From Callaeas wilsoni (Eukaryota; Chordata; Aves; Passeriformes; Callaeidae): 64,000 nt of DNA. The position numbers and the translations under genes were made by a program. Below the pieces are notes generated by a model. That model did not search any database, had not been told where the DNA came from, and worked only from the letters and a program-made list of their open reading frames with translations. Location: positions 1-64,000 of the forward strand of contig VWPU01009731.1 in assembly GCA_013398955.1 (NCBI GenBank), written 5' to 3'. Of this stretch, positions 14,001 through 26,000 are shown in pieces; the stretch's first letter is position 1, and each line of letters starts with the position of its first letter.

Positions 14001-17000
14001 GTAATAAATGAAGGGGTGAAATCAAGATTTTGGTGCAGATATAATTGAAAATATCTGGTTTGGCTTCCCAGTTATTTACTGGGGAAAAAAGCTTCAGGGA
14101 AACACATTTTTCACCCACAAGAATTTCGCCTTAGAAATTTCCATAAAATGGAACTTATTCTGAAAAAATCTTTGAATTCCAAGTGTACTTTGAATTTTTT
14201 TCTGTAAATAAAATGGGAAAAAACGACATTTTTCTCTGACACTCATTCCATTTTTTTCCCCAGGTCTTCCCACTTCTTTCCAGTTCTCTCTCTTCCCCCA
14301 AATTTAGAGACAGACCCAAAGTTTTAATTTGAATTAATCCCACTGTGGTTCTGCACCAAATGAATGTGCCGGGTATCCATAACCATCCAAAATCTAGGAA
14401 AAAGTCACTTGGGAACAAGGCAAAGTGGGGAAGTTTCCCTGTTCTTGTTAAATTCAGATTTATTGAAATTATCTGTAACTCTTATTTATGGTTATTTCTT
14501 AAAGGGGTGGGACTGTGTAGGAGGAGATTAAACACGTCAAGGTTTTTAAGCAGCATCAGAAAAACTGTGTGAAAAGGCAGATTTTTTTGTTGTTGTTGTT
14601 TTTAAAACAAAATCGAGTGAATTAGACCAGATTCTTCCTTTTATCAATAACGGTGGCTGTTTTGCAGAGGTTAAATCTGCAATTTTGCAGTTTCTAACCC
14701 TGTGGAGTTACAATTTTTGTGCCTTCTGTAGCCAAGACTTTGCTCCAACGGGGAAATGAAGGGAATAATCCAGAAATTCCAGAAAGCCATTCCGAGATTG
14801 CAGATGTCCCATTCCTTTGCCTCCCTTCTGACGGGGATTTGCTGGGTAAAGGAGATTTTTATTTCCAGGAACCTGTCGGTTGAGTGGTCCAGAGCTTCCC
14901 TGTGGCTCACCAAGGTCTCTGCCATGAAAGCCGCATTCCTCACGTCCTTAGCGCTTCCCAAACCCCACCTGAGGAAGCTGTTGGCAAAATTCACAGGTTT
15001 TTGGGGTTTTTTAGTGTGTTGAAGTCAGTGGAAGAGACAATTTAAATCAGCTGAGAATCTGTCCGAGGACGGGGGGTGGGGGGGAGGCTAAATTTAGGGG
15101 AAAGCTTCACTTTCTCCTGCTATTTTTTGAGACGCTGCTCCACTTTCTCCCGAGTTTCTGACAAAGACGGGAAGTGTTTGCCGCACTCTGGGCCTTACAA
15201 ACATTTGCAGCGTTCCTGGTGACCTGTTTTCCTCAAATAGCAGCTCTGGCTGACTTTAGGAACTCACACCCCCCCAGCTTTACTACTCCGGCACCACGTT
15301 ATTAAAATATTGGCAATATTTTAATCAGCAACTGCTACTACGAGGTTTCCCTTCGGGCTTTTTGAGGCCGGATCCATTTGCTGCTCAGGAGAAAGGCTGG
15401 AATGTGCATCCCATTGCTTTGCTTTAGGAAAAAAAAGGCTTTTCCCATTTTTAAAGGGGGTAAAGCTGTCTGGAAAACTGCCTCAATTGTTCTTCATAGA
15501 ACCCCAGAATTCCAGGCTGGTTTGGGCTGGGAGGGAGCTTAAATCTCATCCTGCCACGGACAGGGACAGGGACACTTTCCATAGAGCAGGTGAGCTTTGA
15601 GGTCTTTTCCAGGGAACTCTGGGATTCTTTCCCAGGGCAGCTGCTGTCTCGTTAGGAACGCTGAATTTCAGAGCAAAACTCTCTGGCCCCAAGAGGTGGG
15701 AGGGGAGAACACCGGCAACCGTGGAGAACCAGCCGTCTCTCATTTAGTAGGTTTTTTCTGTCATTTAGTAGGTTTTTTCTGTCATTTAGTAGGTTTTTTC
15801 TGTCATTTAGTAGGTTTTTTCTCTTATTTAGTAGGACTTTTCTCTCATTTAGTAGGTTCCCATTTAGTAGGTTCCCACTTAGTAGGACTTTACTCTCATT
15901 TAGTAGGTTTTTCTCTCATTTAGTAGGTTTTTCTTTCATTTAGTAGGTTTTTTCTCTCATTTAGTAGGGTTTTTCTCCTATTTTGTAGGTTCCCATTTAG
16001 CAGGTTCTCACTTAGTAGGACTTTACTCTCATTTAGTAGGTTTTTCTNTCTCTCATTTGTTTTTCTCTCATTTCGTAGGTTTTTTCTCTCATTTAGTAGG
16101 TTTCTTCTCTTATTTAGTAGTTTTTTTCTCTTATTTAGTAGGACTTTTCTCTCATTTAGTAGGTTTTTCTTTCATTTAGTAGGTTTTTCCTCTCATTTAG
16201 TAGGCTTTTCTTTCATTTAGTAGGTTTTTCTCTCATTTAGTAGGTTTTTTCTCTCATTTAGTAGGACTTTTCTCTCATTTAATAGGTTCTCATTTAGTAG
16301 CTTCTCAGTAGGTTCTTTAGGAAGTTCTCACATTGTAGGTTCTCATTTAGTGGGTTCTTTCTCTAATTTATTATGTTTTTCTTTCATTTAGTAGGATTTC
16401 TGTCATTTAGTAGTTTTTTTCTGTCATTTAGTAGGTTTTTTAATCATTTACTAGGTTTTTCTCTCATTTAGTAGGTTTTTTCTTTCATTTAGTAGGTTTT
16501 TTTTTTCATTTAGTAGGTTTTTTCTCTCATAAGGTAAATTCTCATTTAATAGGTTGTTTCTCTCATTTAATAGGATTTTTCTCTCATTTAGTAGGTTTTT
16601 TCTCTCTTTTAGTAGGTTTTTTTTCTCATAAGGTAAATTCTCATTTAATAGGTTGTTTCTCTCATTTAATTGGATTTTTCTCTCATTTAGTAGGTTTTTT
16701 CTCTCATTTAGTAGGTTTTTTCTCTCATTTAGTAGGTTTTTTCTCTCATTTAGTAGGTTTTTTCCCTCTTATTTAGTAGGATTTTTCTTTCATTTACCTC
16801 TCATTTACTGGGGTTTTTTCTCTCGTTTAATAGGATTTTTCTCTCACTCAGTAGGTTTTTCCTCTCCCTGAGTACCGTGTTGGGTTATGGATGGTTTCCA
16901 GCACACTTTTCCCTCTCACCACCCCCAGCCACACCAAAGTGCCCAAACTGCTCCTGCAGCTGCTCTGGGCTGGGAATTCCAGCTCGTCCCTGCCAGGGCC

Positions 17001-20000
17001 ATCCTGGGAGCTGTGTTCCTGCAGTGCATCCACCAGAATTCCCTAAAGTCGGGAAGCAGAGAACCCCAAAACATTGTGGGGTGCAACAGGGGCCTCGTGC
17101 TGCCTTTTCCATGAGGCTGGAAAAATTCCCTTTTTATGTCAGCAGGAAAATAAAGATGGCCCTGCAAACCTTGATGGCCCTCAACTGCTTTCATTCCTAC
17201 GCATGGAAAACCTGCCTGGTGATTGCTCCTGGATCCTCCTGCCCCTAATTCCAGAGGGATATTTCAGGAGCGACCTGGCTTTCTCCAGGTGTTCCTGCCC
17301 GTTTCCAACCACTCCTCAAGGAAAATGCAGATTGTTGTTGAGTCCTGGCACTTTTCATCTAAGATCCATCCCAGCCCAAATTTATTTCCCTGGTTTTATC
17401 CGGAAATAAAGCTGGGTTTGATCCGTGCTCACGCTGCAGCAGGAAGAGGAATCAAAAGGACTCCGAAACAAGGAACTAAAATTCCTTTTCTCCTGTTTTT
17501 GGGTTTAGCTGATGGAGTCAGCTTTGAGTCATCAGATGTCCCTTAACTCCCTGGTTCATGCCTGCGAATTATTCAGCACTTTAAATTAGATCTTCTCCTG
17601 TTCTCTGGCAAAATAAATGGGAAAACAGGGCTAAAAGTGCATTTTCAGTCTCTCTTTACTTTCTGTCCATTCCATGCAGAATTAGCACAGAAGAGCAGAA
17701 ACTGGGATGAATTCTTTAGGGATTTGAATAGGTTTATAATAAGGTTTATAATAAGAACAATGTCTTGTATATCCTGATGAAACTTCGGTTATTTTTAGTC
17801 AATTTTTATTATGGGAAACTTGGGCTGCTTCTCCTCAAGGCAGCAGAGATCCCAAGTACTGTTAAATAACCCAATTAATTGGATATTATAATTTGATATT
17901 AATTTAATAACTTGGTGGAGACTCCATCCCTGGGAGTGATCAAAAAACCCTTGGATGTGGCATTTGGGGACGTGGGTCAGTGGTGGCCATGGTTGGACTC
18001 GATGATCTCAGAAGGCTTTTCCAACCTTCACAATTCCATGATTTTATTATTTGAGGTGTCCTCTCTGTGGCCTAAACCAGAGGATTTTCCTGGTTATTTG
18101 AAGTGTTTGCAATTTTTAGAGAAATGGCTTCTAAATAAGGCAGCAAAGCCAAACCTGCAAGAACATGAGAAGTTAAATTAAGCCATTAATGTGATTACCA
18201 GGAATTGGAATTGTATCATGTGAGTTATAATTTATGGAGTGGGAATGGTTTAAAATGTGATTTTTTCACCAAGGATTCCGCAGTTTCTCTGCTGGTTTTC
18301 ATGCCTTTGTAGTCTTTTAAAAAGCACATTCGGTGTTTAAAAACCATTTTTTAAAAAAAAATTAAAAATCACCTTCTTCTGAACCTCATGGGAATTCCAC
18401 CCTCACAGCCAAAGATCTCCTGAATGGAAGGACAGCTCCGGATGGGATCCCAATAAAGACTTGTGGGAAATCTTTGGCTGCCACTTCTGTGAGCACATTC
18501 ATTCTCCCCATTACATCATTTAAGCGATGAATATTTAACTCAGCATTACTCATAATTGTTCCTTTCCTGATCCACCTCTATAAAGTGACTCCACGTAAAA
18601 ACTGTAATGAAGCTTTCCATAAGAAAAATATAAGTAATTACGTGAAAGAGATAAAAATATCAGCAGCTAATGGAAAATCTAATCTAATTTTCCATTGGGA
18701 ATGTTGGCAGAGCTTCTTCTTTCGATGGAGCCCCAACTCCCTGAAATTAATCCACCCCCACATCAATTGTAGTTTATGGAACTGTTTATTTGACTGTAGA
18801 AACAATGGTTAAAAGTTGCATTTTAAGCTGAATTTACGGTAGAACAACCCAAAGCTGTTAAAAGTTGTGCTCAGAAGAACTTGGGATGAAAGATAAAGGT
18901 TGCACCAATCTGAGTGTATTTCGTCTCTGAAGAGTTTCAGGGTTTAATCATTGAAAAGGTCTAATAGAGATATCCGAAGTATAAAAATATATACCATGTA
19001 TGTAACGTATAACGTGTATAATAATTAAAATATTTATTTTAATATAAATAGTTATAAAATAACTGTAGTTATTTATATAGATATAAAATAGTTATAAAAT
19101 AGTTATAATAATATATTGTGATATATTTCGGTGGGGTTTATTTCCCTGGTTTTGTTGGGTTTCTTTCCCTGTTCCCGTGGGGTTTATTTTTCTGTTTCTG
19201 TGGGATTTAATTCCCTGTTTCTGTGGGGTTTCTTTCTCTGTTCTCGTGGAGTTTATTTCCTGGTTTTATGAAGTTTATTTTCATGTTTCTGTGGAGTTTA
19301 TTTTCGTGTTCCTCTGGAGTTTATTTCCTGTTTCTGTGGAGTTTATTTTCCTGTTTCTATGGGGTTTATTTCCCTGGTTTTGTGGGGTTTATTTCCCTGT
19401 TTCTGTGGGGTTTATTTTCCTATTTCTGTGGTGTTTATTTCCCTATTTCTGTGGAGTTTATTTTTCTGTTTCTGTGGGGTTTATTTCCATGTTCCCATGG
19501 AGTTTATTTCCCTATTTATATGGGGCTTATTTCCCTGGTTTTGTGAGATTTATTTCCCTATTTCTATGGGGTTTGTTTTCCTATTTCTGTGGTATTTATT
19601 TCCCTATTTCTGTGGAGTTTATTTTCCTATTTCTATGGGGTTTATTTCCCTGATTCTATGGGGTTTATTCCATGGTTGTGTGGGGTTTATTCCCGGGTTC
19701 TGTGGGGTTTATTCCCGGGTTCTGTGGGGTTTATTCCCGGGTTCTGTGGGGTTTATTCCCGGGTTCTGTGGGGTTTATTCCCGGGTTCTGTGGGGTTTAT
19801 TCCCGGGTTCTGTGGGGTTTATTCCCGGGTTCTGTGGGGTTTATTCCCGGGTTCTGTGGGGTTTATTCCCGGGTTCTGTGGGGTTTATTCCCGGGTTCTG
19901 TGGGGTTTATTTCCCTGTTCCCATGGAGTTTATTTTCTATTTCTGTGGGCCTTATTTCCCTGGTTTTGTGGGGTTTATTTCCCTGTTTCTGTGGGACTTA

Positions 20001-23000
20001 TTTCCCTATTTCTATGGAGTTTATTTCCCTGGTTCTGTGGGATTTATTTCTCTGTTTCTATGGAGTTTATTTTCCTGTTTCTGTGGGGTTTATTTCCCTG
20101 TTTCTATGGGGTTTATTCCCTGTTTCTGTGGGGTTTATTTCCCTGGTTCTGTGGGGTTTATTCCCTGGTTGTGTGGGGTTTATTCCCTGTTTCTATGGGG
20201 TTTATTTCCCTGGTTCTACGGGGTTTATTCCATGTTTCTGTGGGGTTTATTCCATGTTTCTATGGGGTTTATTTCCCTGTTTCTATGGGGTTTATTCCCT
20301 GGTTCTGTGGGGTTTATTCCCTGGTTCTGTGGGGTTTATTCCCTGGTTCTGTGGGCCTTATTTCCCTGTTTCTATGGGGTTTATTTCCCTGTTTCTGTGG
20401 GGTTTATTTCCCTGTTTCTGTGGGGTTTATTCCATGGTTCTGTGGGGTTTATTTCCCTGTTTCTGTGGGGTTTATTCCCTGGTTCTGTGGGGTTTATTCC
20501 CTGGTTCTGTGGGGTTTATTCCCTGTTTTAACAAAGGAAAAGTGCGTTTTGCTGGCAGGCTCTCAGCACCGCCTGCCTTGGCCACGATTGAAATGCTAAA
20601 CCAGGGCTCTGTTTTTCAGCCGCAGCCCTTCAATAATCAGTTTTACCTCTGGTACAAATTGCACAGATAAAATGGGTGATATTTTAGATCACAGCAATTA
20701 AGGCTATGCTAATTTTTTGATTAGGATCCGATTACCTCAGGAGGCCTCTGAACTGCCTGTTGCAGTTCATGTTAAATAACTTAATTATTTTTATCCTCTT
20801 TTTTTCACTGCACCCCTCAAACCCAGTGTGGTGTTTGGTCTGTCAGGGCTTCAGGAGAAATTCTGCACTTGGGATAAAACCCTGCTCCAGTTTTGGTCAT
20901 GGAAACAAAGGCAGTAATTGATTTATTACCTTTGAACTTGATAAATCTGAGCCTCAGAGCAGGGAACGTGGCTCAAGAGTCCAAACACTTTCTAGTGGTT
21001 TATAAAAAAACCACAACAAATGCATAAATCTCTCTCAAAAAGCCATGATTTCTGTTATATTTAATTTCAATCACTTATTAATATAACATGGGGCATTTTC
21101 CCTGAGCAAACATGCAAAATTCTACCAAGATTTTGTTTATTTTTGGATAAGAATAACTGCTGCTGGCTTTTGAGTTCAAGAACCTGGGTTAATGTCTGAG
21201 GGATGGAGTATATTGTTTAAATTTGTGTCAGCATCAGAACTGGCGCCGTTCGCTTTTGCCTCCGCCGTATGGACGCAGCTTCGTTTTTATCCCACAAAAC
21301 CTGACTGCCGTTTCGCAGGTTAAAATCTCATCCGAAGCCTTTCCTCTCTGTTCCAGGTCAATGCACAAACTGACTCAGCTGGAGAGGCTTGATCTGGGCA
21401 ATAATGAGTTCTCTGAGCTGGTAAGAAATGCTCCAGTTTTTAATGGGAACCCCGGGGGCTTTGGATGCTCCGTGCACGGGGCATTGAACTTTCTCTGGAA
21501 GGGCTTTGCCAGACCGTGGCCGTGGGCAAGGGACGCATTTCCTGTCCCATGGAAGGCGTTTGGTGCTCCTGAAGGGGATGCTGGTGGCCAAATGTGCCTC
21601 ACCCCCAGCAGGACTGGCTCCTCAGCTCAGGGGGCTGAGGGTTCTCCCTCTGAGCAGGTCATGACTCCTGGGATCTTCCCTGGGGCAGGGATCGAGGATC
21701 TCAGGGTGAATTATTGTGCCACTTACGGACTGATTTCTTAATATCATTCGTTATACCTTCGAAATGACAGAGATTACTGTTCCCAGCTATTAGAAATTGC
21801 TGTTCCCAACTATTAGCAATTGCTGTTCCCAAATATTAGAAATTACCATTCCCAACTATTAGCAATTGCTGTTCCCAAATATTAGAAATTACCAGTCCCA
21901 ACTATTAGAAATTACCGTTCCCAGCTATTAGAAATTACCATTCCCAACTATTAGAAATTACCATTCCCAGCTATTAGAAATTACCATTCCCAGCTATTAG
22001 AAATTACCATTCCCAGCTATTAGCAATTGCTGTTAGCAGCTGTTAGCAAGCCGTGGCTGCCCCTGGATCCCTGGAAGTGTCCAAGGGCAGGCAGGACAGG
22101 GCTGGGAGCAGCCTGGGCTGGTGGAAGGGGGTGGAATGGGATGGGATTCAATGTCCCTCCGACCCAAACCGGTCTGGGATTCTGTGATTCCAGCAGAGGT
22201 CAATTTTGGACTCCCAGAGGAGTTTCTGTCCCTAACTCACCCCCAAAGTCAGAATTAATTTCCCCGAGATTTAAATCTTTTGGGAATTTTCCCTGTTGTC
22301 AGCACAGGAAGTAAGAGATGCTGTTCCTTGGGAGCCATGGAAGATCAGGATCAGGGATTACAGTCCTACAAGGGAATAGTTCCTGTAGCTTTAGTTAAAA
22401 CTGAGATAATTCCACTTCAAACAAACCCTGAAATGTCACCTGGTGATAAAAAGCTGTAGCAAAGTCTCTACATCTGTTTTATGGAGTAACTCCCACCCTG
22501 TTCCAGGCTGCTCATTTATTCCATGCAGGAGAAGAGAGAGGATTTAACTCAGATTTTTAATTAAAATCTTCAGTGTGGATAAACAGAACGAAATTTTCAG
22601 AAATGCTGCTTGGAATTTTGATTGTAGGAATTAAATCCCTCCCGAGTTCAGAGCGTCTCCTCTGGGGGTGGCCTGGGCTTGTGGACAATATTCCATATTT
22701 TTCCATGGCAGCACAGTGACCCCATGAGTGATAGATCAGGAGAGGGGTGGCCCCATCCTGCTGTTAGGGCCAGAATTCCCAAGTTAACTCATTTTTCAGG
22801 CATCTGCTCCAAAAATGTAGGCACTGGAATCAAATGCCCGGAGCCAAATGGGCCAGGAGGCCAAGGAACAGCAGGAATCTGCAGGAATGCCCGAGGAAAA
22901 GTGGTGCTAGTTTAACTCACACCTGGAAAAAAAGGAATAAAAGGTCCTGTTTTCCTAGGTACTGAAAATCTGATCTGGGTTTCCATAGAGATTTCCTTTC

Positions 23001-26000
23001 CGTGGGAGAAAAACGAGTTGGTGGTGTGGGAGAGGTTCATTCCTTTGGTATCCTGGGACTGCTGTGCTCCTTCCCTTGGACCTGGAGAAGCCTGTGCCCT
23101 TCCTGCAGCCAGATGGAGCCACAGGCACCGCGGCCAAAATGAAATCCTCCTCTTCATCCACTCTGCTGGGAACAAGATTCCCAAGTCCTGGGAGACGTGT
23201 GCGTTCCTGGAATACAAATTGGGGCTCCCTAAATAGCAGCTGTATCCGAGTGCCTGGGTGTAATCAAGGAAGGGAAGAGGCAGCTCCTGTCTCCAGGAGC
23301 AGAAATCCCAAGGTCTGGCGTCCCCCTGCTTCTGGGGGGTCAGCTCCTGTCTCCAGGAGCAGAAATCCCAAGGTCTGGCATCCCCCTGGTTCTGGGGGGT
23401 CAGCTCCTGTGTCCAGGAGCAGAAATCCCAAGGTCTGGCATCCCCCTGCTTCTGGGGGGTCAGCTCCTGTCTCCAGGAGCAGAAATCCCAAGGTTTGGCG
23501 TACCCCTGCTTCTGGGGGGTCAGCTCCTGTCTCCGGGAGCAGAAATCCCAAGGTTTGGCATCCCCCTGGTTCTGGGGGGTCACAGCCTGGCCCTGGGAAG
23601 AGGAGCAGCTCTGCCTGGAGCAGGGGAAAGCTGGTCCCAGCAAGGAGGAGGCAGCAGCTTTGCCAAATTTGGCTTCTCTTCGCCCAGTTCCAGAGGTTCA
23701 GGAGTCTGCAGCCAGCAGCAAGGCTTTGGGAGAAATTCAGGAAGGGAAGGGGTAAAGGTGGGGAGAGAAGGGAAAGGAAAGAGGATAAAATACAATGTAA
23801 TTTTATCAAAACTGGTGTGAGTCTTCCATTCAGACTCAACCCCAAGAAGCTTTTCTGTGTGGAAAGGGTGGTCAGACCCTGGAACAGGCTCCTGGAGAGG
23901 AGGATTAAGGGACATTTGGACAATTCCCTGAAAAATATCCTGTAAGGTTTGGTCAGACTGAATTGATCAGGGAGATGCACTGGGTGGTCGACGTCAAACC
24001 CTTCCAGCTGGTTCCCTTCTGTCCTATTCCTATTCCTTTTCCACTTCTGTTACTATTCTGTTTTGTTCTATTATATTTTATTCTATTCGTATTCGTATTC
24101 TGATTCCTGTTCCTGTTCCTCCTCCTGTTCCTGTTCCTATTCCTATTCCTCTTCCTATTCCTTTTCCTATTCTTATTCCTATTCCTTTTCCTTTTCCTTT
24201 TCTGTCCTATTCCTATTGCTATTCCTATTCCACTTCGGTTGCTATTCTATTCTGTTCTATTATATTTTATTCTATTCGTATTCGTATTCTTATTCCTGTT
24301 CCTGTTCCTGTTCCTCCTCCTGTTCCTGTTCCTATTCATTTTCTGTTCTATTCCTATTCCTGTTCCTATTCCTATTCCTATCCCTATTCCTATTCTTATT
24401 CCTATTCTTATTCCTATTCTTATTCCTATTCTTATTCCTATTCTTATTCCTATTCTTATTCCTATTCTTATTCCTGTTCCTGTTCCTATTCCTATTCCTA
24501 TCCCTATTCCTATTCCTATTCTAGTTCTGTTGCTATTCTATTCTGTTCTATTATATTTTATTCTATTCCTATTCCTGTTTCTATTCCTATTCCTATTCCT
24601 ATTCCTATTCCTATTCCTATTCCTATTCCTATTCCTGTTCCTATTCCTTTTCTGTTCTATTCCTATTCCTATTCCTATTCTTATTCCTGTTCCTATTCGT
24701 TTTCTGTCCTATTCCTATTCCTATTCCTACTCTACTTCTGTTGCTATTCTATTCTGTTCTATTCTATTTTATTCTATTCCTATTCCTGTTTCTATTCCTA
24801 TTCCTATTCCTATTCGTATTCCTGTTCCTATTCGTTTTCTGTCCTCTTCCTATTCCTATTCCTATTCCTACTCTACTTCTGTTGCTATTCTATTCTGTTC
24901 TATTATATTTTATTCTATTCATATTCGTATTCCTGTTCCTGTTCCTGTTCCTGTTCCTGTTCCTGTTCCTGTTCCTATTCCTTTTCTGTTCTATTCCTGT
25001 TCCTATTCCTATTCCTATTCCTATTCCTATTCCTATTCCTATTCCCATTCCCATTCCCATTCCCATTCCACTCTATTCCAACTGTGGCAGTTTATGTGGA
25101 GAATGAAAGTATTTCCCAAAGAGACCTGAACCAAAGCATTTCGAACAGACACAGACAGGGCTTTAATGCCATTTTGGTAGGAGCCCATCCACGAGACCTC
25201 ATCCGGATCACGGTGTGCCACCGTGTGGAATATTCCATGGCGCTCCACAACAATGGGAAATTCCATCCTGCTGGGGAATTATAATCCAAGGAACTCCCCA
25301 TCAAACTGTGCTCAGGCACAGGCTGGGGCCTTGCAGAAAGGTGTCTGTTAATGAGAGGGATTGAGAAGCAAATTAAAGGAGAGAGGGGAAATTATGATTA
25401 TCCATAATGACCTCAGCCAGCGAACACTCCAGAGGGATAAAGAAACATTAATCAGCGCAGGAACAAATAGTGGCAAATGACCATTAATCAATTTAGCCTG
25501 GAAATTAGAAGTGGTTTTAATCATTGAAGGGCAGCAGAATTTCAATGGGATTAACTGAGGCAAAATAAATCACCTTTAAAATGTTCGCCAGTAGTTTTTA
25601 ATAGGAACTCATTATATGGAAATGTGGAAAACAAGGAGTGAGTTCTCCAGCTCAGCGGCTTTGTTCTTATCCGATGAGGCACCAGGAGCTTCTCCCACCA
25701 TTCCCTGGGCAAGCGGAAAATCAGATTTCCTCTGGGAATGGCAGCATTCCAAACCAGGCCACGCGGGGTGGAGAGAGGTCTCTCGTGGGGGCTGCGGGTG
25801 CTGGGAAGGTCCATTTGTTTCTGCCTGTGTTGGAATCATTCCAGGGCAATTGCACTGCTTCCAAGTGCCGGAACCTGATTTGGGATGGAATATTTAATGG
25901 AATATTTAATGGAATATTTAATGGAATATTTAATACCAGGTTCTGACAGGCTTAGGAAAAAAAAATCTCTACAACTCGAGAGGGCGAAGGCAAATTCCAG

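Larger units (their letters stand above)
8848..21356 (+). other. Intron 5 (12,509 nt), the largest intron in the window
   Basis: No exon was found. It contains a GTTAT pentamer run (11756-11785), a reverse-oriented CR1 end (15493-15592), the TTTAGTAGG array (15739-16866), a forward CR1 end (17913-18045), an A/T-rich palindromic stretch (about 18960-19130) and the 22-nt array (19128-20530). Stretches 8848-11750, 11786-15490, 18050-18950 and 20535-21356 are unique, A/T-rich sequence in which I see nothing specific. Confidence 0.85.

Noticed and set aside
19177..20670. Three overlapping hydrophobic open frames of 332-390 residues
   Set aside because: All three are the same 22-residue cycle produced by a 22-nt tandem repeat; this is not a membrane protein gene.
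22912..23980. Open frames of 238-293 residues on both strands
   Set aside because: They are produced by five 60-bp tandem units with period divisible by three; identical peptides repeat and no family is recognised.
24063..25129. Leu/Phe/Ile/Pro/Ser/Tyr-rich open frames up to 296 residues
   Set aside because: They are artefacts of the ATTCCT array.
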